From: Aselliscus stoliczkanus
Lineage: Eukaryota; Chordata; Mammalia; Chiroptera; Hipposideridae
Assembly (NCBI GenBank): GCA_033961575.1
Contig: CM066730.1
Coordinates: 120,059,523 to 120,123,522, forward strand
DNA length: 64,000 nt
Direction of reading: 5' to 3'
Positions 12,655-26,467 of this stretch are shown here, in pieces. How positions within the stretch are numbered: the stretch's first letter is position 1; each line of letters starts with the position of its first letter. The position numbers and the translations under genes are program-made. The notes under the pieces are model-generated. The model made no database searches. It had not been told where the DNA came from and was given only the letters and a program-made list of their open reading frames with translations.

Positions 12655-13019
12655 TGTATTAGTCTGTTCAGGCTGCTATCACAAAGTATCATAGACTGAG
12701 TGGATCGTAAACAACAGGAATTCATTCTGACAGTTCTGGAGGTTGGAAGTACAAGATCAGGGTGCCAGCATGGTCGAGCTCTGGTGAGGGCTTTCTTCCA
12801 GTTACAGACAGCCCACTTCTCCTTGAATCCTTATATGGCCCAAAGCAAAGAACACTAAACTCTGTCCTGACGCTTATAAGGGCACTAATCCTATTCAAGA
12901 GGGTTCCACTCGCATGACCTCATCTAACCCTAATTACCTCTCAAAGACCTACCTCACATTGGGAGGTAGAATGTCAACATATGAATTTAGTAAGGGATAC
13001 AAACATTCAGTCTATAACA
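12655..13019 (-). mobile_element. Solo LTR of the MaLR (MLT1-like) class
   Basis: Read on the minus strand it starts TGTTATAGACTGAATGTTTG and ends GCCTGAACAGACTAATACA. In order it contains the usual landmarks: a Met-less AT-rich 5' part, GGATTAGTGCCCTTATAA (TATA-like region), and CTTGTACTTCCAACCTCC near the 3' end. The 5-bp flanks aagat and aatat match at four of five positions. Only one LTR is present and no internal region follows, so it is a solo LTR of an ancient non-autonomous endogenous retrovirus-like family. Confidence 0.85.
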
Positions 13020-13203
13020 AATATAACATCAAAATTCCCATTTTTCAAATGGATAAAATGAGACTCAGAGAGAATGAAGCACTTATTGAAAAATCTTTGA
13101 AAAATAGAATTTGAACTTAATTTAACATAACTCTATAGACTATACCATCTTTCTATCTGCCAGCTATATTTTTTCTTTAATAGTTTTCAAGAACATTTCT
13201 TTT

Positions 13204-13680
13204 TTTTTTTCTTTTTAAAGATTTTAAAATTTGGGGAATTGGGGGCAGGGAACAGCGTTGGGGAATCGGGGAAGGGGAACAGACAAGTTGCTGTCTTTTT
13301 GTTCTTCAGTCTAGTTGTGGAGGATGTTGCTTCACTGGCCCGTGTTGGTATCGTCATTGCGCTCTTCCTGGATGAAGCAGATCTGTCGCCAGCTTCTGAA
13401 CGGACACTCATAGTGGCTCTTGGCAGCCCACACGAGCTGCCTGCCACTCACGCTGGCTGCCCGCCACTCGCGCTGGCTGTCCGCCACTCGCTGTAGCCTA
13501 TGGCAGCCCACTGCAGCAGGGGCTGCAGCTATGCCATCCCCAGGGGACTCACAGCAGGTGGAGCTGTTGTTCACCATCTTAGCTGTAGAGGGCAGTGTCA
13601 CTGGCCCTCATATGTGGGATCCAAACCGGGGCCACTGGCGTCCCAAGCCAGCTCTTAACCAACGTGCCACTCAGCTGGCC
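13204..13680 (-). mobile_element. Long (about 475 bp) tRNA-derived SINE
   Basis: The minus strand begins GGGCCAGCTGAGTGGCACG and runs through box B GGTTTGGATCCCAC, the CAGTGACACTGCCCTC landmark, a GC-rich body with GTGAGTGGC/AGCCAGCG units, and the 3' block CAACGCTGTTCCCTGCC before an A-rich tail. A 15-bp imperfect duplication, caagaacatttcttt (13189-13203) and caagaatatttcttt (13681-13695), flanks it. Several apparent 85-128-codon frames in this interval are SINE sequence, not proteins. Confidence 0.92.
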
Positions 13681-14094
13681 CAAGAATATTTCTTTATCTC
13701 TAATGAGAAATCATACAAACAGAAAAATCACCATTTGTTTAATAACTATTACATGAACGACTTGAAGTATAAGTTGTTATGCTTCAGATATAAAAGATTT
13801 CTTTAGGAAAAGACTCCTAAGTGGGCTAGCAGAGCCAAAAAAGTTTTCATAGAGAGATGATTGGGAAACTCATATTATTGTTACCTCTTAGAATGTCCTC
13901 CTAACTTATACTAGCTTCACAATAATTTGAAAATCAAAAGCAGATGATAGACTCAGTATTTCCGTTGTGATGAGATGGTCAAACAAACAAATTGAAACCA
14001 CTGACTCCAATTTTACCTATGGAGTTTTGTCAGGTTATTATTTCTGTGTGCTTTCTGTGGGCAGGAGCTAGCCTATTTGACATTCTGTTCTTCT

Positions 14095-14250
14095 AATAAT
14101 CAAATGAGGCTGGTATTATTATTTACCCTTTTTCATATATAAAGAAACTGAAGCTTAAATAAATAAGGTACCTTATTTAAAGTCACACAGATAATAAGCC
14201 CAGGAGTTGGGCTACCAACATGGGTCTATTTACCCATACTTTAGTTACCC
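14095..14250 (-). mobile_element. MIR SINE, degraded
   Basis: The order gaaactgaagctta, then agtcacacagataataag, then aggagttgggctaccaacat matches a reverse-oriented MIR. It is ancient and lacks clear target duplications. Confidence 0.8.
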
Positions 14251-14689
14251 CACGCTTTATTTACCCTATACTGCCTCACAATCAAAATGGTTAAACAATT
14301 CCATTTATGACATGGGTGAGAGCTACAAATATTTTTGACTAAAATTATAGATTTATTGGGGTTTTGGATAGATCCAGCCTTGATGTCCTTTCCTTGTTAG
14401 ATTTTCTTTCCCTGAGGCATCAAAAAGTCTCCTCCCACTGTATACACACACTACCTTCTTTTCTTTTTCCCCTGTAGCAAAGACTAGTAATTGTTCCTAC
14501 CCCACCCCCACTTCCTTCTTCTCTCTCCACCCCAGCTATCAGCCACTAGGTTAAATTGGGGGGTGGAGGTAGACAGAAGGAAGTATGCTGTTTTAAGTAT
14601 GCTGACTGGAAAGGATATAGCATTGAAAAATAGGTCAAATCCCTACTTCTGTTCTGGGAAAAGAAATCACAAATTTTAAATACTCGCCT

Positions 14690-15090
14690 ATGCCAGGATA
14701 AGGGTTACATTTTCCACCAGCCTTTGAAATTAGATGTATGTCTATGTTTCAGTTCTACCGTAGGATCATTAAGTGTGTAGTGTATGCTACTTCTGGGTCT
14801 TGCCCTTAGAGAGAAAGAGCACACCCACTGCTGGCACCCCTCCCTCCCTTTCTTCATTACTGGAATGTGGTTATGAGCTATTTTATACAACGCGAACCAG
14901 GGCAAACTTAGAGGTGGTTGAGAAATAAACCAACAAAGATCCCTGATCCTGATTCTGTGGTCCCCAAGTCCTAGGTCTGATGTGCTTTCACCTTGACAGT
15001 TATATGAAAGAGAAATAAACTTCCATCTGTACAAAGTAACTGTTAATTGGGATTTCCTGAATAAAGCAACCCCACATCCCACCTATTAAA
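14690..15090 (+). mobile_element. Ancient LTR-like interspersed repeat
   Basis: It contains gggttacattttccaccag, acttctgggtcttgccctta, ctggaatgtggttatgagc, and near the 3' end gagaaataaacttccatctg followed by a tgttaattgggattt block. I know this order of landmarks from old mammalian LTR-class repeats, but I cannot name the family safely. A 125-codon frame on the opposite strand is a shadow of it. Confidence 0.55.
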
Positions 15091-15149
15091 ACACATAGCT
15101 CTATGTTTCTCTTTTCTACATCATCAGGTTTTCAATCTCTCTTGGAATT

Positions 15150-15770
15150 TCCCCATCATTATATAAACATACTATTAGGCCTGCTATCTTTAAATCTTGT
15201 CATGAACCTCTTCCCCCCTCCCACTATCATGTCTCTGCTGCCCTTTATAGATAAACTCCTTATTATCTCTACTCTGTGTCTCCACTCTAGTCAGGAAACT
15301 ATGAATCGACCATAATTGCTTTTGTCAAGCCTGCCAATCAATGACTGCTATGTTGCTAAATCCACGAGTCATTCATGCTTCTCCTTGAGGACATTTGCTT
15401 CTGACTTTTCTTCCTGCTTTGAACAGTCATCCCTACCTCCCACCCCAGGTGTCATTAGAGTTTACCTTATTTCCCTCAGTCTTTTCTCCAAAGTCACCTT
15501 CCCCATGAAACTTTCCTTAACTGCCAATGTAAAGTCCTCAATTTCACTACAAACTGTATCCTAACTCACTGTCTTATTTTTCCCTATAGCATTTATTACA
15601 ATCTATTGCATAGTATACATATTTATTTTATTTCTTACTTAGCTCAATCTCCAACAAGAAATTAAGCTCCATGAGGGCAAACATTTTATCTGTCATGTTC
15701 ACCTATTTTATGCATGTCTTGGAACACTGCCTGCCACTCAGAAGGTGTTGAAAGACTGACTGAATAAACA
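15150..15770 (+). mobile_element. L2 LINE 3' end
   Basis: The text is pyrimidine-rich and follows the L2 3' order: aaactttccttaactgcc, atagcatttattacaatcta, aattaagctccatgagggca, ttttatctgtcatgttcacc, and a terminal gaaagactgactgaataaa. The 5' limit is uncertain. Confidence 0.75.
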
Positions 15771-16140
15771 GGTACTTATTGAGAATCTATAGGTGACATT
15801 CACCATGCTAGACACTGCAAATATAAACTGAAAAAGATAGATGGGGTCATCCCCTTCAAAATTCCTATGACCTCAATGGGAAGAGAGACATTAATTCATC
15901 CAATTTCTATACAACATAAAAAAATGCTGTTAGAGATGTGTAATGAGAATATGCAGAAGAAACAGTGAACCTAAAATTGAGGCATCAAAGAGGACATTGA
16001 TATCAAGCCAAGGAAGAGAGTGATTTCAATCTTGGACTTTAAACACAAGGAGGAGTTATCCCTGTGAAGTGAATGGGGAGAAAGAGGTATGAGTCCAGGC
16101 AGAAGAAATGAGTTCAAGTGAGAATGGTATGTTGGAAGAA
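15771..16140 (-). mobile_element. Second L2-like 3' end, opposite orientation
   Basis: acttattgagaatctatagg and accatgctagacactgcaaa, followed by gacctcaatgggaagagaga, match a reverse-oriented L2 3' end. Further on, the purine-rich stretch with agtccaggcagaagaaat is compatible with L2 coding remnants. It lies head to head with the preceding L2. Confidence 0.55.
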
Positions 16141-16194
16141 CATTGAAGCACAGAGTATAAAATAAAAGTGATGAATGAAGAGATGGAGTTGTAC

Positions 16195-16435
16195 AGTGCT
16201 TAAGATTGGGGACTCCAAAGACAGACTGCTTGAATCTGAAGCTTCACTATGCCATTTTTTTTCATTATTGCGCTGAGGCAAGTTGCTCAATCTCTCTGTG
16301 CTTCAGTTTATTTATCTGCGGAATGGAGAAGTGGTATCTCACGTGGTATTTTGAGTAGTCAGTGAGATATGAAGTTAAGGACTTTAGCATAGCATCTGAT
16401 AAAAAGTTCTCAGTAAATGCTAGTTGCTGCTGTTG
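16195..16435 (+). mobile_element. Near full-length MIR SINE
   Basis: All MIR landmarks appear in order: acagtgcttaagattggg, a tRNA box region tgcttgaatctgaagcttca, caagttgctcaatctctctg, cagtttatttatctgcggaa, and the 3' end cagtaaatgctagttgctgc. Confidence 0.88.
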
Positions 16436-16756
16436 TTCAACCTGTGAAATAAGCAGGGAAGAGTTCATTAACATTCTTGTGGGGAGTGTCAGGGAACTAG
16501 ATAATCCCATCCACTCCTGGCAAACTTTGAGATATTATGTATTGCTAGTTCAATCATTTTATGACTTTTATCATTATTATTACAAATGAAATACTTTCCC
16601 TTTTCCCCAGATCATTTTCATGATTTTGAACAGAAAATTGATGTGCTGGCCTTGGAGAAGTAGGGGTGGGGAATGGTGTACTATATTGATCAAGGCACTT
16701 GCTGAAGACACAATTCATTTTATCTATAGAGATATATTTTAAGAGTAGGTTTGTCA

Positions 16757-16826
16757 TAAAGCATACAACAGAACTCAATAAATCATAGGCAATTAAAACA
16801 ATACAAATAATAAGTATAATTATAAA
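16757..16826 (+). repeat. Direct repeat, copy A
   Basis: Shares with copy B (17987-18063) the strings actcaataaat, then aggcaattaaaaca, then tacaaataat, in the same order and spacing. I cannot assign the shared segment to a transposon family. Confidence 0.7.
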
Positions 16827-17986
16827 TAAGCATATTTCATTATTATATCTGAATGTGAAATTTTATTGGAAAGGAAAATATATATGTACAAAACAATAGC
16901 CGGATGTTCGTTAAAATGAAGTTCTGAAACAGTCTTACATGTATCTCTCCCACTTCCACTTCCCTGCCTAGTAGCTTTTACATGTTTTAGGAAAGAGACA
17001 ATCTAGGTTCCAGTGTAAATGCCTGAAACATTGGGATGATTACTTTAGTTCTCTGGCAAAAGAAAGCTATCTTAAAAGAAATCTTTTTTGATTGACATGG
17101 GTCTGCATTAAAAAAATAATAAACAGAAGAGATATTTACTATAATTATTGACTTTCACGACACAACGCAATATGGGGCATTAAGGGCCCATATCCTGGAG
17201 CTATAGGATACCTTATTTCAAACTCTTTTCTGGTCACTTAGAAGGCAATCTTCACTTACTATTAATTATATGTCAACTGTGCAAGTAATCAGTATAGGAA
17301 TTGAGCACCTATTTCTAAGACGGTGAGAAGCATTATTTCTAAGCTTCATTAAATCCTTTTGTGCTTTTTCGTGTTCATTTGTTGCATTGTTTGCTTTTGG
17401 CAGAAAAGTGTCAACAGGTGTAACAAAGTTTAAATGGATGCATGATGCCAACTGCTTCTCTATCTCTGGCATGAGAAAGGACCTCCTGTAAGAAGAGTTG
17501 CCTCCTGAAGCATTTTGTTAGCTGTCATTGGCTGGAATTCATGTCATAGTACAAAAGGCCAGCCAACTTATGAGTAGGCAACCTGCCATCTAAACAGATG
17601 GGTATGGGTTTAGCAGCCAAGGGGCCAAGTACATACAACAAATTTCGGTATAAAGGCTTCATTTCCCACTGAGACTGCTGAGATGTCTGTGTGTCCTGAT
17701 ATCATATCAGCTGCTGTGATGGATATTTTAAGGCACCAATAACATTCAATGTTTTTCTAATAAATATTTCAATACTTTTGAATTGATTGATTATTCAAAA
17801 CGTAAAAATATTGGAAAATTAAACTGGGAAAAGAAGCATTTTGAAATAATAATTAAGTCTATAAAAATTAAGGTTTTTGATGTGCTATATGCTTATGTGA
17901 TAAAGGTAACACTTTCATGACATCTTTATATTGCCCCCTTAGAGCACAACTATTCTGAAGGCAAGAAGAATTTGTGGGGTATGTCT

Positions 17987-18063
17987 GTGATAAACATACG
18001 GTAAAACTCAATAAATTACAGGCAATTAAAACAGTACAAATAATGCATATTACTCTGTAAATA
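17987..18063 (+). repeat. Direct repeat, copy B
   Basis: Counterpart of copy A, about 1.23 kb downstream and in the same orientation, with roughly four in five bases shared by eye over about 60 bp. Confidence 0.7.
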
Positions 18064-18742
18064 AAAACCCTATGAAAGATGAAGCTTTGTAAGTCTTATT
18101 TTACTACTTTTCTCAGTGTTTAATAAGTGTTCAATAAATGCTTGTGGAATGAATGTGTAGTTAACAAAATTCTCTGGTTTCTATGTAAAATTTGTTTTTC
18201 ACATTTCAAATAAGTTCAATGTAGTATAATACTTAAAACATTAGATGAATGAACTTGATTATACCTCTGATGACTCAGAGGGTGCTTAAAAAAAAACCTC
18301 AGCCTAAATATATAGATATAGTCACCAATTCGCCCTGGGACTTTCCATGAAATGACAGATAATAAAACCACTTTACCATAGGCTAATTGATATAAACAAG
18401 AGTTAAATTCCTAAAACATCTCATTAACATAACACAATGATGTTAAAGAAAATGTTATTTGAGTATCTGCTGTGCGTGAATGAAATCCATGCTGACTTAA
18501 AATTTGCATTTGGAAATTTTGTCAGTGTCAAATATATCAGGTTGACCTCATGTTAATTTTAAATGTATGAAAACAGATAGAGAAATAATTATATCCACAT
18601 ATTAGTGTTCATGCATGTATTTATTAGCTCTGTCCCCTGAGATGTACCCAAAGCAGTGACACCTACTAGCTATAAACCACCTGACTCTCAGTTTTTGGTT
18701 TCTAAATATCATTCTCCAATAAAGGGAGACAGGGATCCTTGG

Positions 18743-18782
18743 ATTCCCTTCCTGGCCCTAATTTTAGGGCCAGGAAGGGAAT
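18743..18782. repeat. 40-bp near-perfect palindrome
   Basis: The 19-nt arm at 18743-18761 (attcccttcctggccctaa) is exactly reverse-complementary to 18764-18782, leaving a two-base centre. There is no flanking target duplication like those of the SINEs. It sits just upstream of the L1 3' fragment. Confidence 0.93.
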
Positions 18783-18784
18783 AT

Positions 18785-19868
18785 AAATGAATCTGATGCA
18801 GTAAAGAAGTACTTAAGGAAAAACAAAAAAGGATGGGGTCATGTTAATAGGGATGGTCGAGCCAACCTAAAATAGGCCCCAATGGCCAAAGCTGCAACAT
18901 TTTGAGCAATAAAATAAGTGATGATAGTGTTGGATTATAAATCAAGAATAAAATGAAATACTCATGAATCCATACCGATAGAAACAAATGGTTAATAAAT
19001 AAATACATGGTGGAGAAAGACTGTATCTTCCTCACAGAATTCAAAGTAATCAGTGTATAAGAAATGAGGGAAATAGAAAATCCCATTTAGAATAACACAG
19101 TAATAATTGCAGCAAGAAAACCTACTGATAAAAGCTAGATTTAGTGGGTAAAATTTAAGGAGAATCAGGATCTATGCATAGCCTTAAAGTATCTCCCCCC
19201 AAATACTTATTAATTATTACAAATTGTTTGACACTCCTTCTTTGGTGGTGAGGGCAGAGGGACCTAATTTCCCATCCCATGAATATAGGCTGCTTTCAAA
19301 GTATATAATATGGAAAGTAAAAAATAGTGGTGAAACCTGGCAGACACCACCTTAACCAAGTGATAAAGATTAGCATCATCAGAAATAGCCATATACATCC
19401 TGCTACAGTCTGAGGAAAGGACACTTCCCTTCTGTGATGCTATCCTCCAAATCCTTAGCTCAGTTTAATCATGAGAAAACATCAGACAAACCCAAAGAGG
19501 AGGACATTCTACAAAATACCTGACTAGCACTCTTTAGGAGTGTCACGGTAATGAAAAACAGCAAACGACTGAGAATTATCACAGATTTAGGGTATCTTAG
19601 GAGACATAATAACTAAATACAGCATGGCATTCTGGATTGGATTTGTGAACAGACCAGGATATTAGTGGAAAACCTGGCAAAACCTGAGTAGTCTCTTACT
19701 TTGTTAATAGTATTTTGCCGTTGTTAATTTCCTAGCTCTGAAAAATGTTCCATTGTTATGTAAGATGTTAACATTAGAAGCTGGATAAAGGGTATACAGG
19801 AACTTTCTTTACTATCTTTATAGCTTTTCTGTAAATCTAAATTTATTTTAAAATTAAAAGTTAAAAAA
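18785..19868 (+). mobile_element. L1 LINE 3' UTR, old
   Basis: Landmarks in order are gatggtcgagccaacctaaa, ctggattggatttgtgaaca, gttatgtaagatgttaacat, and the 3' end cttttctgtaaatctaaa followed by an AT-rich end. These are typical of L1M 3' UTRs. No ORF2 reading frame survives. The 5' limit is approximate. Confidence 0.75.
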
Positions 19869-19892
19869 TTTGGATTGAAAAATTAATATCAA

Positions 19893-20012
19893 GGGCCGGC
19901 CGAGTGGCGCGTTGGTTAAGCACTGGTTTGGGAAGCCAGCGGCCCCGGTTCGGGTACCACATATGAGGGCCAGTGACACTGCCCTTAAAAACAAACAAAC
20001 AAACAAACAAAC
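19893..20012 (+). mobile_element. Short tRNA-derived SINE
   Basis: Starts gggccggccgagtggcgcg, has box B ggttcgggtaccac, ends cagtgacactgccctt and a (CAAA)n tail. A perfect 14-bp target duplication aaaattaatatcaa is present at 19879-19892 and 20013-20026. Confidence 0.96.
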
Positions 20013-20026
20013 AAAATTAATATCAA

Positions 20027-21202
20027 TTTACTCACTTATTTGATTTGGATTTAGAAATAGAGAGTAGAATGTAAATACAATTTCGTTTTTATGAGTTTTT
20101 TTTTTTGAAATAAGAATTCTCTGTATTTTTTTAGTATTATGGAATAAACTGAAAGTACCCTGCTAAAAACTTTGTTTGTAAATTTAAGTATGTATCAGAA
20201 TATAATTAGGATTATAATTAGGATGATCTATTAAGATCAAATTGTAATAATAGAAATATGGCTACTATATATTTTTCCATTCTTTAAGGATAGTCAACTT
20301 GTGAGATTTCTGTTTTACCCACAAACTGTTACAGATGTCATTTAAGGGTAATTGTTTTCTCCCCTCAATATAAATTACATGAAAATCTGAAATGGATATT
20401 GAAAAGTCCCTCCAATATTAAGCTCAAACACACCTATTTAAAATGGAGTTTTTTGTTTGTTTGTTTTTTAAGCTAATGAAAACTAATTGGTTCTTTAAAA
20501 AATCATTTAAAATAGTATGGTAAAATCCTAGAATGTTCTCCAGTTTCCATCTGTGAGCCTACCTGGAATAGAACATCTGAAGACTAACACATTGCTATAG
20601 ATTACTTAAGAACCCACAAACCTCTGAACAAATCACTTCAGAAAACTCAAGCTTCTTATATATAATGAAAAGTTATACTGGGTTTCTTGAATAGCAGGGG
20701 CTTGGCAATGATTACGTTAAAAGGTCTGAATATGGTCTTAAATTCTTCCATTTCTGAGCATCTTGAAAATTGCAGGAAATGTTTAATAAAATTGCCGAAT
20801 TCAAACAGAAAGAGCAAAAACATGAAAAGATTTGTTATAATTTTTTGAACTACATTTTCTCTGTTTTACTACATTCTACCAAATTGGGAATTTTGGTCAA
20901 GTGAGAGATCAGTATATATGTTTGAATTCTGGGAAATGGTTTGATTGAAGAAAGAAAATCTAAAAGAAAGAAGTTTTAGTGGTCTGATTTGAAACTTCTT
21001 AGCCTAATATTCAAAGGCTTTCTTGTCTGACCCAAGTTTATTTTTGAAGTCCTCTTGATAAGGAAGTATCTAGTTTCAAGGAAGAGAGGACTGCTCAAGC
21101 TAGCTCAAACAAACAAACAAACAAACAAACAAAAGCATTTTTTTTAAGATAAATTAATTTTAAGAACATAAAGAACCACATGTGGAAGATATAGGCAGGA
21201 CT
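20027..21202. other. Unassigned DNA with an (AAAC)n run
   Basis: No gene or clear transposon. An (AAAC)n microsatellite lies at 21107-21134 without a SINE body upstream of it. Confidence 0.55.
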
Positions 21203-21204
21203 GA

Positions 21205-21250
<46 letters not shown>
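21203..21250. repeat. (AAT)n microsatellite
   Basis: About sixteen AAT units directly next to an MIR. The run probably grew from the MIR's own tail. Confidence 0.95.
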
Positions 21251-21385
21251 GACATTACTTACTATGTGCCTGGCATTGTCCTAAGAATTTTCTGTAATTA
21301 TCTCATTTAATTCTCACAATAGCCCAAGGATAATTATTGTTCCTACTTCATCCAATTTTATAAGAAGATTTAGTAACTTAAATAT
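21251..21385 (-). mobile_element. MIR SINE, 3' half
   Basis: actatgtgcctggcattgtc, ctcatttaattctcacaata and an attattgttcctact stretch match the reverse-oriented MIR 3' half. Confidence 0.85.
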
Positions 21386-21879
21386 CAACGTGCTTGTTAA
21401 TGGAAGACTCTTGGTGGTCTAGTTTCAGAGATCATAAGTTTAGACATTCTTCTGAGTATTTCTCTATGTTTGGCTCCATTTACCCCTTCATTCAGGTCTT
21501 TTGTTTCCCCATAATAACTACGGTTTGCATGTGCATTCAATTTGCCATAGCACTTACTCTGCTGCTATTATCTTGCTGTTTTTTTTTTTTTTTCCTAGAG
21601 CTAAGGACTCAGCTTCACAATGTTCTGATCCACATTTCTGGAAAATATAATCTGATTCATCCAGATTGTGTCAGGTATCCAATCAGGTAAAAGAGGTAAA
21701 GAAAAGAAGAAAGAAAGGCAGGTTTGGGGCACCTTATATAAACATGCTAGATCTTACTCTTTAGATCCAGATTCCCTTAGAAAGGTGCAAGAATTTAGAT
21801 GTGATGGTTAGGATCTTTCTTTACCTACTTTTCTATTTTCATTTTTTATACCTGTTCAGCATATCTTTTGCAGTAGTCA

Positions 21880-22210
21880 GCCAAATACATTCATTAGTCT
21901 TTGAACACATCCTGCATCCTACATTCCATCACCAATGCTTTTGTTTACTCTATTTTTCTGGCCTGGAATTTATTTATTCTTATGTCTCAACTCCTCTGAT
22001 TATTGTCAGAGCTTCAAGGCCCAAATCATGTAGTATTTCCCACCTGTGTACTCCTACACAGCTTGTTTTATCACATGTTTGGTGTTTTTATCAGATTCTT
22101 TATATTTGCATTGTTCTTTATATTTTTCTTAGTATGTCTTTTCTTCTTAACTATATCAGTTAACCAAGACATAAATTTCTTGAGATCACAGTCTATGTAT
22201 TTAAATTTGT
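21880..22210 (+). mobile_element. L2 LINE fragment
   Basis: Pyrimidine-rich text with cctggaatttatttattctt, agagcttcaaggcccaaatc and aaatttcttgagatcacagt follows the L2 3' order. It is heavily decayed. Confidence 0.55.
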
Positions 22211-25198
<2,988 letters not shown>

Positions 25199-25453
25199 GA
25201 TTAATAGGATAGTTAAAAAAAAACAAAAAACTATACACTGTACTTAAGGACATATTTTAATAGCCATCTTCTGTCTAAGTCACAAAACCTAAGCTCAATG
25301 TCTTATTTCTAAAGGAACAAAAATATAATGCAAGACTACAGACAATATACATATAACCTCTAACATATGTTCCTGAGGAGCATAAAATTATGAACTAAAA
25401 ACTAAGACATTCTTATTCTTTGGCATTCTCTTAATAACTAGACTAAAAATCTA

Positions 25454-25457
<4 letters not shown>

Positions 25458-25505
<48 letters not shown>

Positions 25506-25932
25506 TTTTATTGGGGAATTGGCGGAGGGGAACAGCGTTGGGGAATCGGGGAAGGGGAACAGACAAGTTGCTGTCTTTTTGTTCTTCAGTTTAGTTGTGG
25601 AGGACGTTGCTTCACTGTTGGTATCGTCATTGCGCTCTTCCCGGATGAGGCAGATCGGTCGCTGGCCTCTGGATGTCGCTCATCGCGGCTATTGGCAGCT
25701 CACGCTTGGCTGCCAGCCGCTCACGTTGGCTGCGGGCCACTCACTGTAGCCTATGGCAGCCCACTGCAGCAGGGGCTGCAGCCCACACCATCACCGGGGC
25801 TCGCACAGCCCAGCTCCAGGTGGAGCTGTTGTTAGCTGTAGAGGGCAGTGTCACTGGCCCTCATGTGGGATCCGAACCGGGGCCGCTGGCATCCCAAAAC
25901 CAGCGCTTAACCAATGCGCCACTCGGCCGGCC
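25458..25932 (-). mobile_element. Young long tRNA-derived SINE with 43-nt A-tail
   Basis: The minus strand opens GGGCCGGCCGAGTGGCGC, has box B GGTTCGGATCCCAC, a GC-rich body, and ends CCCCAATAAAATCTTT plus an uninterrupted 43-nt A-tail. The 13-bp duplication ctatatatttttt (25451-25463 and 25933-25945) flanks it. It lacks the bases GGCCCATG that other long copies have beside the TTCACTG/TTGGTATCG junction, and shares this gap with 58833-59276. The pure tail suggests recent insertion. Confidence 0.95.
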
Positions 25933-25945
25933 CTATATATTTTTT

Positions 25946-26467
25946 AATGTTGGTAATTGGATAGCTTCAAGACATAGCTTTTTTTATACTATTTCTTTTA
26001 CTTGAAAATGCAATCATTATACTAGATATGTCCTATATTCCTTTGGACCCCATCGTCTCAGCATCTTCTCTCTTGGGCAGTTATGGTCTATTCACCTGGG
26101 GTGGAGAAACTGGAAGGTAACCCTGTCAATACTCCCTAATGTCAAAGGAGAGATTTCTAGACAAACTCACTTCGTATGAACCCATTGGGGAAGGTGCCTC
26201 TTATTATTTCAGCCCAAAATGAGAGAAATAGTTGTTAGTTTATTTGACAAAACAATACAAAACTTAAATAACAATAATTGAATTAGAATGATAGACTTTT
26301 TTAAATTGCCAATTTTCTTTATTTTAGTTCTAGCTACCCATGAATTCAAGACTGGAAGTTGTTCTTTTTACCCACTTCTTCTAAAACTATGGTACATCAC
26401 TAAGATCTGATAATTTTCTTTTCTTTTTCTATTTTATTTTATTTTTAAATTTTAAATTTCCATGGCT
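25946..26467. other. Unassigned DNA
   Basis: No gene or repeat recognised, apart from an AT-rich stretch (26420-26467) that runs into the A-tail of the next L1. Confidence 0.5.

Larger units (their letters stand above)
16440..18740. other. Unassigned DNA containing a local duplicated segment
   Basis: Apart from two similar segments annotated separately, I see no gene or clear transposon. Near 18115-18160 attaagtg-like and ttcaataaatgcttgtgga words suggest the last bases of an L2 or MIR. Confidence 0.5.

Noticed and set aside
12655..13019. Candidate provirus
   Set aside because: Only a single LTR is present, without a second LTR or internal coding region, so it is recorded as a solo LTR.
17520..17720. 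TATA-like ggtataaaggc as a promoter
   Set aside because: An isolated motif without an initiator, CpG context or downstream exon.
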